A stretch of DNA of 8,678 nucleotides, taken from the NCBI GenBank assembly GCA_050258715.1, contig JBLMZH010000031.1:1-8678 (forward strand), read 5' to 3'. The position numbers and the translations under genes are program-made. The notes below the pieces were generated by a model. That model did not search any database. It was given only the letters and a program-made list of their open reading frames with translations, and was not told the DNA's origin. Positions 1 through 6,041 of the stretch are shown here, piece by piece. The first letter of the stretch is position 1; every line of letters starts with the position of its first letter. Source of the stretch: JBLMZH01 sp050258715 (lineage in GTDB: Bacteria; Patescibacteriota; Doudnabacteria; UBA920; O2-02-FULL-48-8).

Positions 1-26
1 ATTACTATCTATTCCCTTTATCTTTT

Positions 27-35
27 TGCTATACT
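27..35 (+). promoter_or_regulatory. Extended -10 promoter of pyk, probably giving a leaderless mRNA
   Basis: TGC followed directly by TATACT (30-35) fits an extended -10 element (TGnTATAAT). No good -35 box is visible, as is common for extended -10 promoters. The pyk ATG is at 42-44, so a start about seven bases after the -10 would fall at or next to the A of the start codon. No Shine-Dalgarno lies between the -10 and the ATG. The leaderless conclusion is an inference from spacing. Confidence 0.6.
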
Positions 36-41
36 TAAACC

Positions 42-1436
42 ATGAAAAAAACGAAAATAATCTGTACCTTGGGGCCCGCTTCCCAAACCGTTAAGATGAT
101 CACGGAAATGGTCGAAAACGGAATGAATGTGGCGCGCCTGAATTTTTCCCATGGCAATTACGAAAGTTTTGAGCAGTTGATCAAAAACATCCGGACTGTT
201 GCCGAACGCACGAATACTTTGATTACCATTATTCAGGACCTGCACGGGCCCAAGATCAGGGTCGGCAGCTTAAGCGAGCCTTTAAAGGTCAAGATCGGAC
301 AAACCGTCATCATCGGCAAAGATTTTACCCTTGATACTGAAGTGGCCAAGTCCATCCGGCCCAAGCAGCGGATTTTGATCGAAGACGGCTTGATTGAGAT
401 GGAAGTCGAGAAAATCGTGGGAGACAAGATTTATTGCATCGCTCTCTCGCCGGGTAAGATCCTGCCGCGCAAAGGCGTCAATCTGCCGCGCACCAAACTC
501 AAGATTCCGATTCTGACCAAAAAGGACATTGATGACCTTAAATTCGGCTTGAAGCACGGGGTGGATTACGTGGCCTTGTCATTTGTGAGATCGCGCGAGG
601 ATGTGACCAACTTAAGAAGGCTGATTAAACGCTACAATCCCAAGAGCCAGGATGAGCCGAAGATTATCGCCAAGATCGAAAAGCCCGAGGCGGTAAAGAA
701 TTTCGATTCCATTCTTTCGGTCTCTGACGCCATCATGGTCGCGCGCGGCGATTTGGGAGTTGAGATGCCCGAGAATCAGGTGCCGATAATTCAGAAGACC
801 ATCATCCGCAAATGCCTGCAGGCCAGCAAGCCCGTGATCGTTGCCACGCAAATGCTCGATTCCATGATCCGCAATCCCAGGCCGACGCGCGCTGAAGTCT
901 CTGACGTGGCCAACGCCGTTATCGATCAGACTGATTGCGTCATGCTTTCAGGCGAGACCGCCTTTGGCCGGTATCCGATTAAGTCAGTGGCCGTGATGTC
1001 GAGAATTATTTCAGCCACGGAAAAATCTCATTTTCTTCCCGAACACAAGCATATTGAAGGCAAAAAAATCGTGACCAAGACCGAAGCGGTTTCCGAAGGC
1101 GTTTATCATTTGGCCAGCAATACCGGAGCCAAAGTGATTGTTGGCGCGACTGAAACCGGCTCCACGGCCAGGCAAGTCGCCCGCCAGCGCCCGACCTCGG
1201 CGGCTTTGGTCATGCTGACTCCGAACAAAAAAACGCTCCAGCAGATCAATCTGATTTGGGGCGTGGAAGCTCATTTGATCCCGCGGGTGGACAGTTTTGA
1301 GAAATTGATGGGCGAGATGATCGACACGGTCAAGCATATGAAGATGGCCAAGAAAGGGGACCGCGTGATCGTCGTCACTGGCGAGCCTTTAGGACTCAAG
1401 GAAAATTTGAACTTAGTGGAAGTAAAAACGGTGTAA
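42..1436 (+). CDS. pyk: Pyruvate kinase
   Basis: Cytoplasmic glycolytic enzyme that transfers phosphate from phosphoenolpyruvate to ADP, giving pyruvate and ATP. The 464 residues match the usual length of bacterial pyruvate kinases. Visible motifs are ARLNFSHG (31-38, substrate and K+ site), a B domain at about 70-165, KIEKPEA with the expected catalytic Lys211 and metal ligand Glu213, ARGDLGVE (234-241) with metal ligand Asp237, and MLSGETAFGRYP (301-312). The C-terminal domain (about 345-464) is complete and carries no extra PEP-utiliser-like domain. The usual LDTKGPEIR stretch reads QDLHGPKIR (65-73), a tolerated variation. The ATG at 42 gives the normal N-terminus (KTKIICTLGPAS). It is monocistronic: the next gene on its right is convergent. 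The identification is secure. Confidence 0.97.
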   Translation: MKKTKIICTLGPASQTVKMITEMVENGMNVARLNFSHGNYESFEQLIKNIRTVAERTNTLITIIQDLHGPKIRVGSLSEPLKVKIGQTVIIGKDFTLDTEVAKSIRPKQRILIEDGLIEMEVEKIVGDKIYCIALSPGKILPRKGVNLPRTKLKIPILTKKDIDDLKFGLKHGVDYVALSFVRSREDVTNLRRLIKRYNPKSQDEPKIIAKIEKPEAVKNFDSILSVSDAIMVARGDLGVEMPENQVPIIQKTIIRKCLQASKPVIVATQMLDSMIRNPRPTRAEVSDVANAVIDQTDCVMLSGETAFGRYPIKSVAVMSRIISATEKSHFLPEHKHIEGKKIVTKTEAVSEGVYHLASNTGAKVIVGATETGSTARQVARQRPTSAALVMLTPNKKTLQQINLIWGVEAHLIPRVDSFEKLMGEMIDTVKHMKMAKKGDRVIVVTGEPLGLKENLNLVEVKTV

Positions 1437-1440
1437 GAAA

Positions 1441-1500
1441 GTAAAAAGTGGTAATAAATAGTAATAGACAGTAATAAGTTGCAATAAGTTGTAATAGAAA
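1441..1500 (+). repeat. Six tandem 10-bp repeats, consensus near GTAATAAGTT
   Basis: Six consecutive 10-mers start at 1441, 1451, 1461, 1471, 1481 and 1491: GTAAAAAGTG, GTAATAAATA, GTAATAGACA, GTAATAAGTT, GCAATAAGTT and GTAATAGAAA. The period is exactly 10 bp, about one helical turn, and the array begins four bases after the pyk stop. Three copies of the same core lie in inverted orientation at 1526-1555, so transcripts from either side could form a long AU-rich hairpin. Function is unknown; transcription termination or protein binding is possible. Confidence 0.75.
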
Positions 1501-1525
1501 ACTTGAATGGACCGCCACAATATTA

Positions 1526-1555
1526 AAATTTATTACATTTATTACTAATTATTAC
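1526..1555 (-). repeat. Three inverted copies of the GTAATA repeat
   Basis: Read on the minus strand, GTAATAATTA, GTAATAAAT and GTAATAAATT start at 1555, 1545 and 1536. The minus-strand stretch starting at 1555 matches the plus-strand stretch starting at 1451 over 16 bases with one mismatch, then continues with a one-base shift. Together with 1451-1480 it makes an imperfect inverted repeat of about 30 bp separated by about 45 nt. The spacer includes a short GC-richer piece (1508-1518) with no further recognised signal. Confidence 0.65.
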
Positions 1556-1569
1556 TTTATAGATATTTT

Positions 1570-1601
1570 AAACCGGCAGGACATTGCGTCGCTGCCGGTT
1601 T
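1570..1601 (-). terminator. GC-rich hairpin ending the minus-strand small-protein operon
   Basis: A perfect 10-bp stem pairs AAACCGGCAG (1570-1579) with CTGCCGGTTT (1592-1601). The loop can extend the stem through GAC/GTC. It lies seven bases past the stop of the minus-strand gene ending at 1608, the usual place for an intrinsic terminator. The tail on the minus strand is only TTT followed by AAAATATCT, so the U-tract is weak. It may also stop leftover pyk transcription on the plus strand. Confidence 0.6.
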
Positions 1602-1607
1602 CTCGAT

Positions 1608-1877
1608 CTAGGCGATGATCAGGACGGATCCACCCTCGTCGGTTTCGATCTTGGATGCGGACCAGCCTTTGCTCTTGCACTCCTCGATGAGTTCTGCCAG
1701 GCGTTCAGCCGAGCACTTTGCCGGAAGATCAAACTCGAAGGTCGGATTTTCCGGATCAGAGTCTACCGACTCGTCCACCATCACACTCCCGATCTCGAAG
1801 AGAAAATCCGGCTCCGATTCCCGGTTCGCGAAGTCCTTGGCGATCCCCTGAACCGTTTCCTTTCTGATTATCGGCAT
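1608..1877 (-). CDS. Small unrecognised protein, paralogue of its upstream neighbour
   Basis: An 89-residue acidic, soluble-looking protein with no signal peptide or membrane segment; I do not recognise the family. The ATG at 1877 is supported by a strong Shine-Dalgarno (GAAGGAG on the minus strand, 1884-1890) that overlaps the stop codon of the gene upstream, so the two are probably translated from one mRNA. It aligns end to end with that neighbour: KET at residues 6-8, EP at 22-23, FEFDLP at 47-52, and CKSKGWSASK at 67-76 against CKKQGWVDSK. The C-terminal half, with a helix, then GWxxSK, then a hydrophobic strand, suggests a small alpha/beta fold. Local GC is about 55% in the stretch counted. 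The gene call is good; function is unknown. Confidence 0.75.
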   Translation of the reverse strand: MPIIRKETVQGIAKDFANRESEPDFLFEIGSVMVDESVDSDPENPTFEFDLPAKCSAERLAELIEECKSKGWSASKIETDEGGSVLIIA

Positions 1878-1888
1878 TGCCTACTCCT

Positions 1889-2194
1889 TCATTTGAGGGC
1901 CAGGAACCACTGGTCGCCCCGCCGGATGAGCTTCGAGTCAACCCACCCTTGTTTCTTGCAGTGTCTCAGCAAACTCTCGTGGTCCGGGTGGGTGACTGGT
2001 ACGTCTCCGACCGCCGGGTCGGTTACGGTGCCTGGAAGCTCGATTTCAGTCTCGAACTTCCGGCTCAGATTCCAGAATGCCACGGCTGCCGCGATCTTCA
2101 AACCCGCAAGGGTAAAAAGCAACGGTTCATCTCCGTTCGGCCGCCGAAGCTCGTTTCCCATCCTTTCGATGGTTTCTTTGGTCGGCACTCCCAT
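1889..2194 (-). CDS. Small unrecognised protein, first gene of minus-strand pair
   Basis: A 101-residue protein of unknown function. The frame is open back to 2239, but the ATG at 2194 is preferred because AAGGAGGAG (2198-2206, minus strand) sits at ideal distance before it and because the paralogue downstream aligns from this methionine. Residues 25-43 are rather hydrophobic (AGLKIAAAVAFW in the middle) but contain a lysine, and the paralogue is not hydrophobic there, so a membrane helix is unlikely. The conserved end is C79-K80, G83-W84 and S87-K88. It is separated from the second gene by 11 nt. GC is high, 68% in one 60-base line counted. Long plus-strand frames across this region lack a ribosome-binding site and are rejected. 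Confidence 0.75.
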   Translation of the reverse strand: MGVPTKETIERMGNELRRPNGDEPLLFTLAGLKIAAAVAFWNLSRKFETEIELPGTVTDPAVGDVPVTHPDHESLLRHCKKQGWVDSKLIRRGDQWFLALK

Positions 2195-2229
2195 GATCTC
2201 CTCCTTGTGGTATAAGCGTCTGATTTGAA

Positions 2230-2258
2230 ATGATACCATGACAGCTTATAATTGGCAA
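2230..2258 (-). promoter_or_regulatory. Promoter of the minus-strand small-protein operon
   Basis: On the minus strand, TTGCCA (2258-2253) and TATCAT (2235-2230) are separated by exactly 17 bases; each box is one base from the sigma-70 consensus. Transcription would start near 2223, giving a 5' leader of about 30 nt that contains the Shine-Dalgarno of the first gene. Direction and spacing fit the operon well. Confidence 0.65.
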
Positions 2259-2395
2259 TCCCAAGCTGCCTTCGCAATCATCGTTCATATAGTAGGAATG
2301 GTGGAAGGAATTTTGCATCAAGTTCTGCCTACGCCAGCCGTCTATTTCGTGCGAATAGGCGAATAAGGAAAAATCTGGGCGTTTGACGAATTTTA
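2259..2395. other. Divergent intergenic region without a recognised gene
   Basis: This stretch lies between the divergent promoters of the small-protein operon and ppsA. I see no convincing coding sequence. A short imperfect inverted repeat (CTATT at 2342-2346 with AATAG at 2354-2358, flanked by GCC and GC) could form a small hairpin or bind a regulator, but it is weak. No riboswitch is recognised. Confidence 0.4.
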
Positions 2396-2404
2396 TGGTA
2401 TAAT
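2396..2404 (+). promoter_or_regulatory. Extended -10 promoter of ppsA
   Basis: TGG directly followed by a perfect TATAAT (2399-2404) forms an extended -10 element. The TTGACG at 2383-2388 is only 10 bases upstream, too close to be its -35. Transcription would start near 2411 and leave a leader of about 34 nt before the ATG at 2445. That leader is A-rich and has no clear Shine-Dalgarno. Confidence 0.6.
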
Positions 2405-2444
2405 TAGTTATCAATTTCTATTAAAAAGTTAAGAAACAAAAACA

Positions 2445-4940
2445 ATGAACAATAAGAAAGAGGCCTTTGTCCTGTGGTTTGATGAAATTTCCAAAGATGA
2501 CATTCCCTTAGTCGGCGGCAAGAACGCCAACCTCGGGGAAATGTTCCAGAAACTGACCAAATCGCCGAGCAAGCTTTTTCCGGGCGAGAAGATTCAGGTG
2601 CCTTACGGTTTTGCGGTCACAGCCTACGCTTACCGGTATTTCGTGGCCAAAACCGGGCTCGATCAAAAGATCAGAAATATCCTGGCCGGACTGAACACAA
2701 AGGACTTAAAACAGCTTGAGGTTAAGGGTCAGCAGGTCAGACAAGCGATTTTGTCTTCCGCTTTCCCGAAGGAGATGGAAAAAGAAATTCTGACCGCTTA
2801 TGCGGCTATGGCCAAGAAGCTGAAGCTTCCGGTTCATGATCTGGATGTAGCCGTCCGCTCGTCAGCTACGGCGGAAGATTTGCCTAATGCTTCTTTTGCG
2901 GGTCAGCAGGAATCTTACCTCAACATCAAAGGCGACTATGCTTTGTTGGAAGCCATCAAAAAAGCCATCGCGTCGCTTTTCACCAACCGCGCCATTTCCT
3001 ATCGCGTCGACCAGAAATTCGATCACTTCAAGATTGCGCTTTCCGTGGCCGTGCAAAAAATGGTCCGTTCCGACCGCGGCGCATCGGGCGTTATGTTCAC
3101 GCTCGACACTGACACGGGTTTCCGCGACGTGGTTTTGATCAACGCCTCCTACGGCTTGGGCGAGTATGTCGTAAAAGGAATTGTCACGCCGGATGAATAC
3201 ATGGTCTTTAAGCCGACTTTGAAAAAAGGCAAGGCGGCAATTTTAAGCAAGCAGCTGGGAGCCAAGGAAAAGAAACTCATCTATTCGACGGAAGGAATGA
3301 GCCCGACGAAGGAAGCGGTCGTGCCGGAATCCGAACGGCATTCGTTCGTGTTTGATGACCAGCAGATCCTGAAATTGTCCCGCTGGGGCATGATCATTGA
3401 AGAGCACTACCAAAGGCCGATGGATATTGAGTGGGCCTATGACGGAACGACCAAGCAGCTGTTCATCGTGCAGGCCCGGCCGGAAACGGTCCAAGCCCGC
3501 AAAGACGCGAATGTTATCGAAGAATATGTGCTTTTGGAAAAAGGTAAAGTTTTGGCCCAGGGCGCGGCAGTTGGTGCCAAGATCGGCCAGGGCAAAGCTC
3601 ACTTCATCAAGGACGCCAGCCAGATCAGCGAATTTCGGCAGGGCGAGGTTTTGGTGACGGAAATCACCGATCCTGACTGGGAGCCGATCATGAAGATGGC
3701 TTCGGCCATTGTGACCAATGCCGGCGGGCGCACCAGCCATGCGGCCATAGTTTCGCGCGAGCTGGGGATTCCGGCCGTGGTCGGCTGCGGCAACGCCACA
3801 AAAATGATTTCCACCGGCGCTCCGATCACCGTTTCCTGTTCCGAAGGCGAGGTCGGCAAGATTTATGAAGGCCTGCTTAAGTTCCAAAAGAACCAGCACG
3901 ACCTGAAGGACTTCAAGGAACCCAAGACGCAGATCAAAATGATCGTGGCTGACCCCGAACTGGTGTTCGGCTATTCCTTCATTCCCAACAAGGGCGTTGG
4001 TTTGGCCCGCGAAGAATTCATCATCTCGAACTACATCAAGATCCATCCGAACGCGCTTTTAAACTACGACAAGATCACTGATCCGGAAGTAAAAAGACAG
4101 ATTGATCAGTTGACATTGGGCTACTCAAACAAAGTCGATTTCTACGTGCAAAAGCTGGCTTACGGAATCGCGATCTTGGCTGCGGCTTTTTATCCGAACG
4201 AAGTTATCCTGCGCTTCAGCGATTTTAAAACGAACGAGTACGCCAACTTGATCGGCGGCAGGGAATACGAACCAAAGGAAGAAAATCCGATGATCGGCTG
4301 GCGCGGCGCTTCCCGCTATTATGACCCGGCTTTTTCCGCGGCGTTTGCGCTGGAATGCAAGGCGGTTAAAATGGTTCGCGAAGAAATGGGGCTTTTAAAC
4401 CTAAAGACCATGATTCCGTTTTGCCGCACGCCGCAGGAAGGCCAAAGAGTTTTGGACGAGATGGCCAAGAACGGGTTATCGCGGGCAAAAAAGAAGTCCA
4501 ACGGTTTTTTGAGCAAACTGTTGAAGACCAATAACGGCACATTAAAGGAAGACTTGGAAATTTGGGTCATGGCCGAAATTCCATCCAACATTTTGCAGGT
4601 TGAAGAATTCGGAAAGATTTTTGACGGGTTCTCCATCGGCTCCAACGATCTAACCCAATGCACCTTGGGCTTGGACCGTGATTCGAAATTGATTGCGCAC
4701 ATTGCCAACGAAAAGAATGAATCGGTAAAGTCCCTGATCCGGACGCTGATTAAGAAAGCCCACGCTATGGGGCTGAAGGTCGGCATTTGCGGACAAGGTC
4801 CGTCCGACTTTCCTGATTTCGCCGAGTTCTTGGTGCGCGAAGGAATCGATTCCATTTCTCTCAATCCTGATACGGTGCTTAAGGCCACGGTCAATATCAA
4901 GAAGGTCGAAGATAGTTTGAAGAAGAAAGTCCGGGCATAG
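2445..4940 (+). CDS. ppsA: Phosphoenolpyruvate synthase (pyruvate, water dikinase)
   Basis: Cytoplasmic enzyme of gluconeogenesis that converts pyruvate, ATP and water to phosphoenolpyruvate, AMP and phosphate through a phosphohistidine. The 831 residues are close to the family norm of about 800. Domains in order: ATP/pyruvate-binding domain with GGKNANLGEM (24-33) and VAVRSSATAEDLP (135-147); swivelling phosphohistidine domain with GGRTSH (427-432, catalytic His432); PEP/pyruvate TIM barrel from about 500, with RFSDFKTNEY (590-599), GWRGASRYY (618-626), EIPSN (711-715), GSNDLTQ (732-738) and the catalytic ICGQGPS (781-787, Cys782). An extra lysine-rich stretch at about 678-703, between the barrel motifs MIPF and EIPSN, is longer than usual. 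It is probably transcribed alone: an extended -10 promoter precedes it and a REP-like element and terminator follow. Confidence 0.97.
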   Translation: MNNKKEAFVLWFDEISKDDIPLVGGKNANLGEMFQKLTKSPSKLFPGEKIQVPYGFAVTAYAYRYFVAKTGLDQKIRNILAGLNTKDLKQLEVKGQQVRQAILSSAFPKEMEKEILTAYAAMAKKLKLPVHDLDVAVRSSATAEDLPNASFAGQQESYLNIKGDYALLEAIKKAIASLFTNRAISYRVDQKFDHFKIALSVAVQKMVRSDRGASGVMFTLDTDTGFRDVVLINASYGLGEYVVKGIVTPDEYMVFKPTLKKGKAAILSKQLGAKEKKLIYSTEGMSPTKEAVVPESERHSFVFDDQQILKLSRWGMIIEEHYQRPMDIEWAYDGTTKQLFIVQARPETVQARKDANVIEEYVLLEKGKVLAQGAAVGAKIGQGKAHFIKDASQISEFRQGEVLVTEITDPDWEPIMKMASAIVTNAGGRTSHAAIVSRELGIPAVVGCGNATKMISTGAPITVSCSEGEVGKIYEGLLKFQKNQHDLKDFKEPKTQIKMIVADPELVFGYSFIPNKGVGLAREEFIISNYIKIHPNALLNYDKITDPEVKRQIDQLTLGYSNKVDFYVQKLAYGIAILAAAFYPNEVILRFSDFKTNEYANLIGGREYEPKEENPMIGWRGASRYYDPAFSAAFALECKAVKMVREEMGLLNLKTMIPFCRTPQEGQRVLDEMAKNGLSRAKKKSNGFLSKLLKTNNGTLKEDLEIWVMAEIPSNILQVEEFGKIFDGFSIGSNDLTQCTLGLDRDSKLIAHIANEKNESVKSLIRTLIKKAHAMGLKVGICGQGPSDFPDFAEFLVREGIDSISLNPDTVLKATVNIKKVEDSLKKKVRA

Positions 4941-4955
4941 AAATATATTAGAAAA

Positions 4956-5020
4956 GAACAAAATGGTCCCTGAGTTAATCGAAGGGTCATTTTGTTCCCT
5001 TCGACAAGCTCAGGGAACAA
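4956..5020. repeat. REP-like palindromic element downstream of ppsA
   Basis: The element contains CCCTGAGttaatCGAAGGG (4968-4986) and, in inverted orientation, CCCTTCGacaagCTCAGGG (4997-5015). The second is the widespread intergenic palindrome core CTGAGC(T/C)TGTCGAAG known from many bacterial genomes. Two overlapping hairpins are possible: GAACAAAATG with CATTTTGTTC (4956-4965 with 4988-4997), and TTGTTCCCT with AGGGAACAA (4992-5000 with 5012-5020). They share bases, so only one can form at a time. It begins 15 bases after the ppsA stop and may protect or end its mRNA. Confidence 0.75.
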
Positions 5021-5032
5021 GTTGAATACGCT

Positions 5033-5061
5033 TTGATTTTTTAAGCAGAATTCGTTATAAT
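5033..5061 (+). promoter_or_regulatory. Candidate promoter for tRNA-Ser, abutting a terminator
   Basis: TTGATT (5033-5038) and a perfect TATAAT (5056-5061) are 17 bases apart. Transcription would start near 5068, inside the left arm of the terminator hairpin at 5062-5083. Such a transcript would lack most of the left arm, escape termination, and run into the tRNA gene at 5131. A weaker TATCTT at 5116-5121 could start transcription closer to the tRNA. Confidence 0.5.
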
Positions 5062-5087
5062 AAGGCGGCTAAACAGCCGCCTTTTCT
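5062..5087 (+). terminator. Strong intrinsic terminator between ppsA and tRNA-Ser
   Basis: A perfect 9-bp stem pairs AAGGCGGCT (5062-5070) with AGCCGCCTT (5075-5083) around an AAAC loop, followed directly by TTCTT, so the U-rich run is TTTTCTT. This is a classic Rho-independent terminator for transcription coming from ppsA. The minus-strand tail is less U-rich. Confidence 0.88.
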
Positions 5088-5130
5088 TACCAAAATCTTC
5101 AATTTTTTATTTTTTTATCTTCAATCTTGT

Positions 5131-5218
5131 GGAGGCGTCGCATAGTGGTCTAGTGCACACGCTTGGAAAGCGTGCATACCGCAAGGTATCGAGAGTTCGA
5201 ATCTCTCCGCCTCCGCCA
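5131..5218 (+). tRNA. tRNA-Ser, anticodon GGA
   Basis: A complete class II tRNA of 88 nt with encoded CCA (5216-5218). The acceptor stem pairs GGAGGCG with CGCCTCC, with discriminator base G (usual for serine). The anticodon stem CACGC/GCGTG (5158-5162/5170-5174) encloses loop TTGGAAA with anticodon GGA at 5165-5167, reading UCC and UCU. The long variable arm (ACC gcaa GGT) is the serine hallmark. The T arm is GAGAG TTCGAAT CTCTC. The next gene starts only 10 nt after the CCA, so tRNA processing may form the 5' end of that mRNA. Confidence 0.96.
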
Positions 5219-5228
5219 GTATAATATT

Positions 5229-6041
5229 ATGGAAAACAAAGGTAACGCAGAATTTGAGAATGAAAGACTTAGAATTGACAAAGAACGCGTCTTAACATAT
5301 TCAGGTCTTGTTTGTCCTCTCGACTGTAAATATTGTTTCGTTGAACATTTAAATGCCGAGCAATCAAAAGGATCAACATATTTAAATGAAAAACAGATAG
5401 AGTTATTAGGAAATCTTCCGCCTGACGTGAACCTCATTATGCTTGGTTGCGACACTGAGCTTTTTCAAAAGGGGAGTGCGGTTTTTAAAACACTAGAACG
5501 AATTTCAGACTATCAGAAAGATATTTCTATTGTCACAAAAATTCCTTTGGACAAAAGAGATCTCTTGAGATTAAAAGAAATAGATAAGAAGTTAGGTCGT
5601 TCCGGAAATATTTTTACTTTATCATATTCGATTCCATGTTTAGGTTCATATAGAAAATGGGAGCCCAAAGTACCCTCTCCCGAAAAAAGACTGGCATCTC
5701 TAAGAGAGTCAAATTCACTCGGTTTAAAGTCGTTGGTTGCTGTTAGGCCTTTACTTCCTGACTTGGCGGACGAGGAAATGGCTGGAATTATCCAGGAGAC
5801 AAAAGATTTTTGTTTGGCTTATTATTCTGGTCCCTTGTATTTAAAGGATCTTGATATTCTTGAAAATAAAGAAAATTTGAATATTGAATTAGTGAGGCCA
5901 CATTGGATGCCAGAAGGAAATGAGTTTTATAGGGTTGAAAAACCGGGCCAAATGGAGCGTTTAAGGGAACTAATCGAAAAAACAGGGAAGAACTTATTTG
6001 ATGGGGCAGCGGATGCCATTAAGGCGATTAAGGCCAGATGA
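5229..6041 (+). CDS. Radical SAM protein, SplB/COG1533-like
   Basis: A 270-residue protein with a radical SAM signature near its N-terminus: CPLDCKYC, with Cys29, Cys33 and Cys36 (CX3CX2C) to hold a 4Fe-4S cluster that cleaves S-adenosylmethionine. VTKIPLDKRDLL (102-113), FTLSYSI (129-135) and EPKVPSPEKRLASLRE (145-160) followed by AVRPLLPDL (171-179) resemble the spore-photoproduct-lyase-like family often labelled DNA repair photolyase, whose members mostly have no proven substrate. The frame is open back into the tRNA gene, but the ATG at 5229 is the first start outside it. No Shine-Dalgarno is visible. The stop overlaps the next start (ATGA), implying translational coupling. It is AT-rich (about 30-38% GC in lines counted) compared with its flanks. 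The radical SAM call is firm; the substrate is unknown. Confidence 0.88.
   Translation: MENKGNAEFENERLRIDKERVLTYSGLVCPLDCKYCFVEHLNAEQSKGSTYLNEKQIELLGNLPPDVNLIMLGCDTELFQKGSAVFKTLERISDYQKDISIVTKIPLDKRDLLRLKEIDKKLGRSGNIFTLSYSIPCLGSYRKWEPKVPSPEKRLASLRESNSLGLKSLVAVRPLLPDLADEEMAGIIQETKDFCLAYYSGPLYLKDLDILENKENLNIELVRPHWMPEGNEFYRVEKPGQMERLRELIEKTGKNLFDGAADAIKAIKAR

Noticed and set aside
1441..1560. CRISPR array
   Set aside because: Repeats are 10 bp with no spacers, and no cas genes are present.
1584..2228. Long plus-strand open frame (214 codons) across the small-protein region
   Set aside because: The opposite strand has two frames with strong Shine-Dalgarno sites, a promoter, a hairpin at the end and clear paralogy. 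The plus-strand frame has no ribosome site and starts inside the hairpin.
2195..2239. Upstream extension of the first minus-strand small protein to 2239
   Set aside because: The extension would place the Shine-Dalgarno inside the gene and the start over the -10 region, and the paralogue aligns from the ATG at 2194.
2383..2404. TTGACG plus TATAAT as a standard -35/-10 pair for ppsA
   Set aside because: The spacer is only 10 bases; the extended -10 (TGGTATAAT) alone is the better reading.
3243..4046. 267-codon minus-strand open frame within ppsA
   Set aside because: It is antisense to conserved catalytic parts of PEP synthase; the protein has no recognisable features, and the frame is explained by codon bias of the real gene.
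4319..5020. 233-codon minus-strand open frame ending in ppsA
   Set aside because: Its start lies in the REP-like element, and its N-terminal peptide (FPELVEG) is the known spurious translation of that repeat; the rest is antisense to ppsA.
5163..5228. N-terminal extension of the radical SAM protein into the tRNA gene
   Set aside because: It would translate the tRNA anticodon and T arms. The ATG at 5229 is the first start after the tRNA and gives a normal distance to the cysteine motif.
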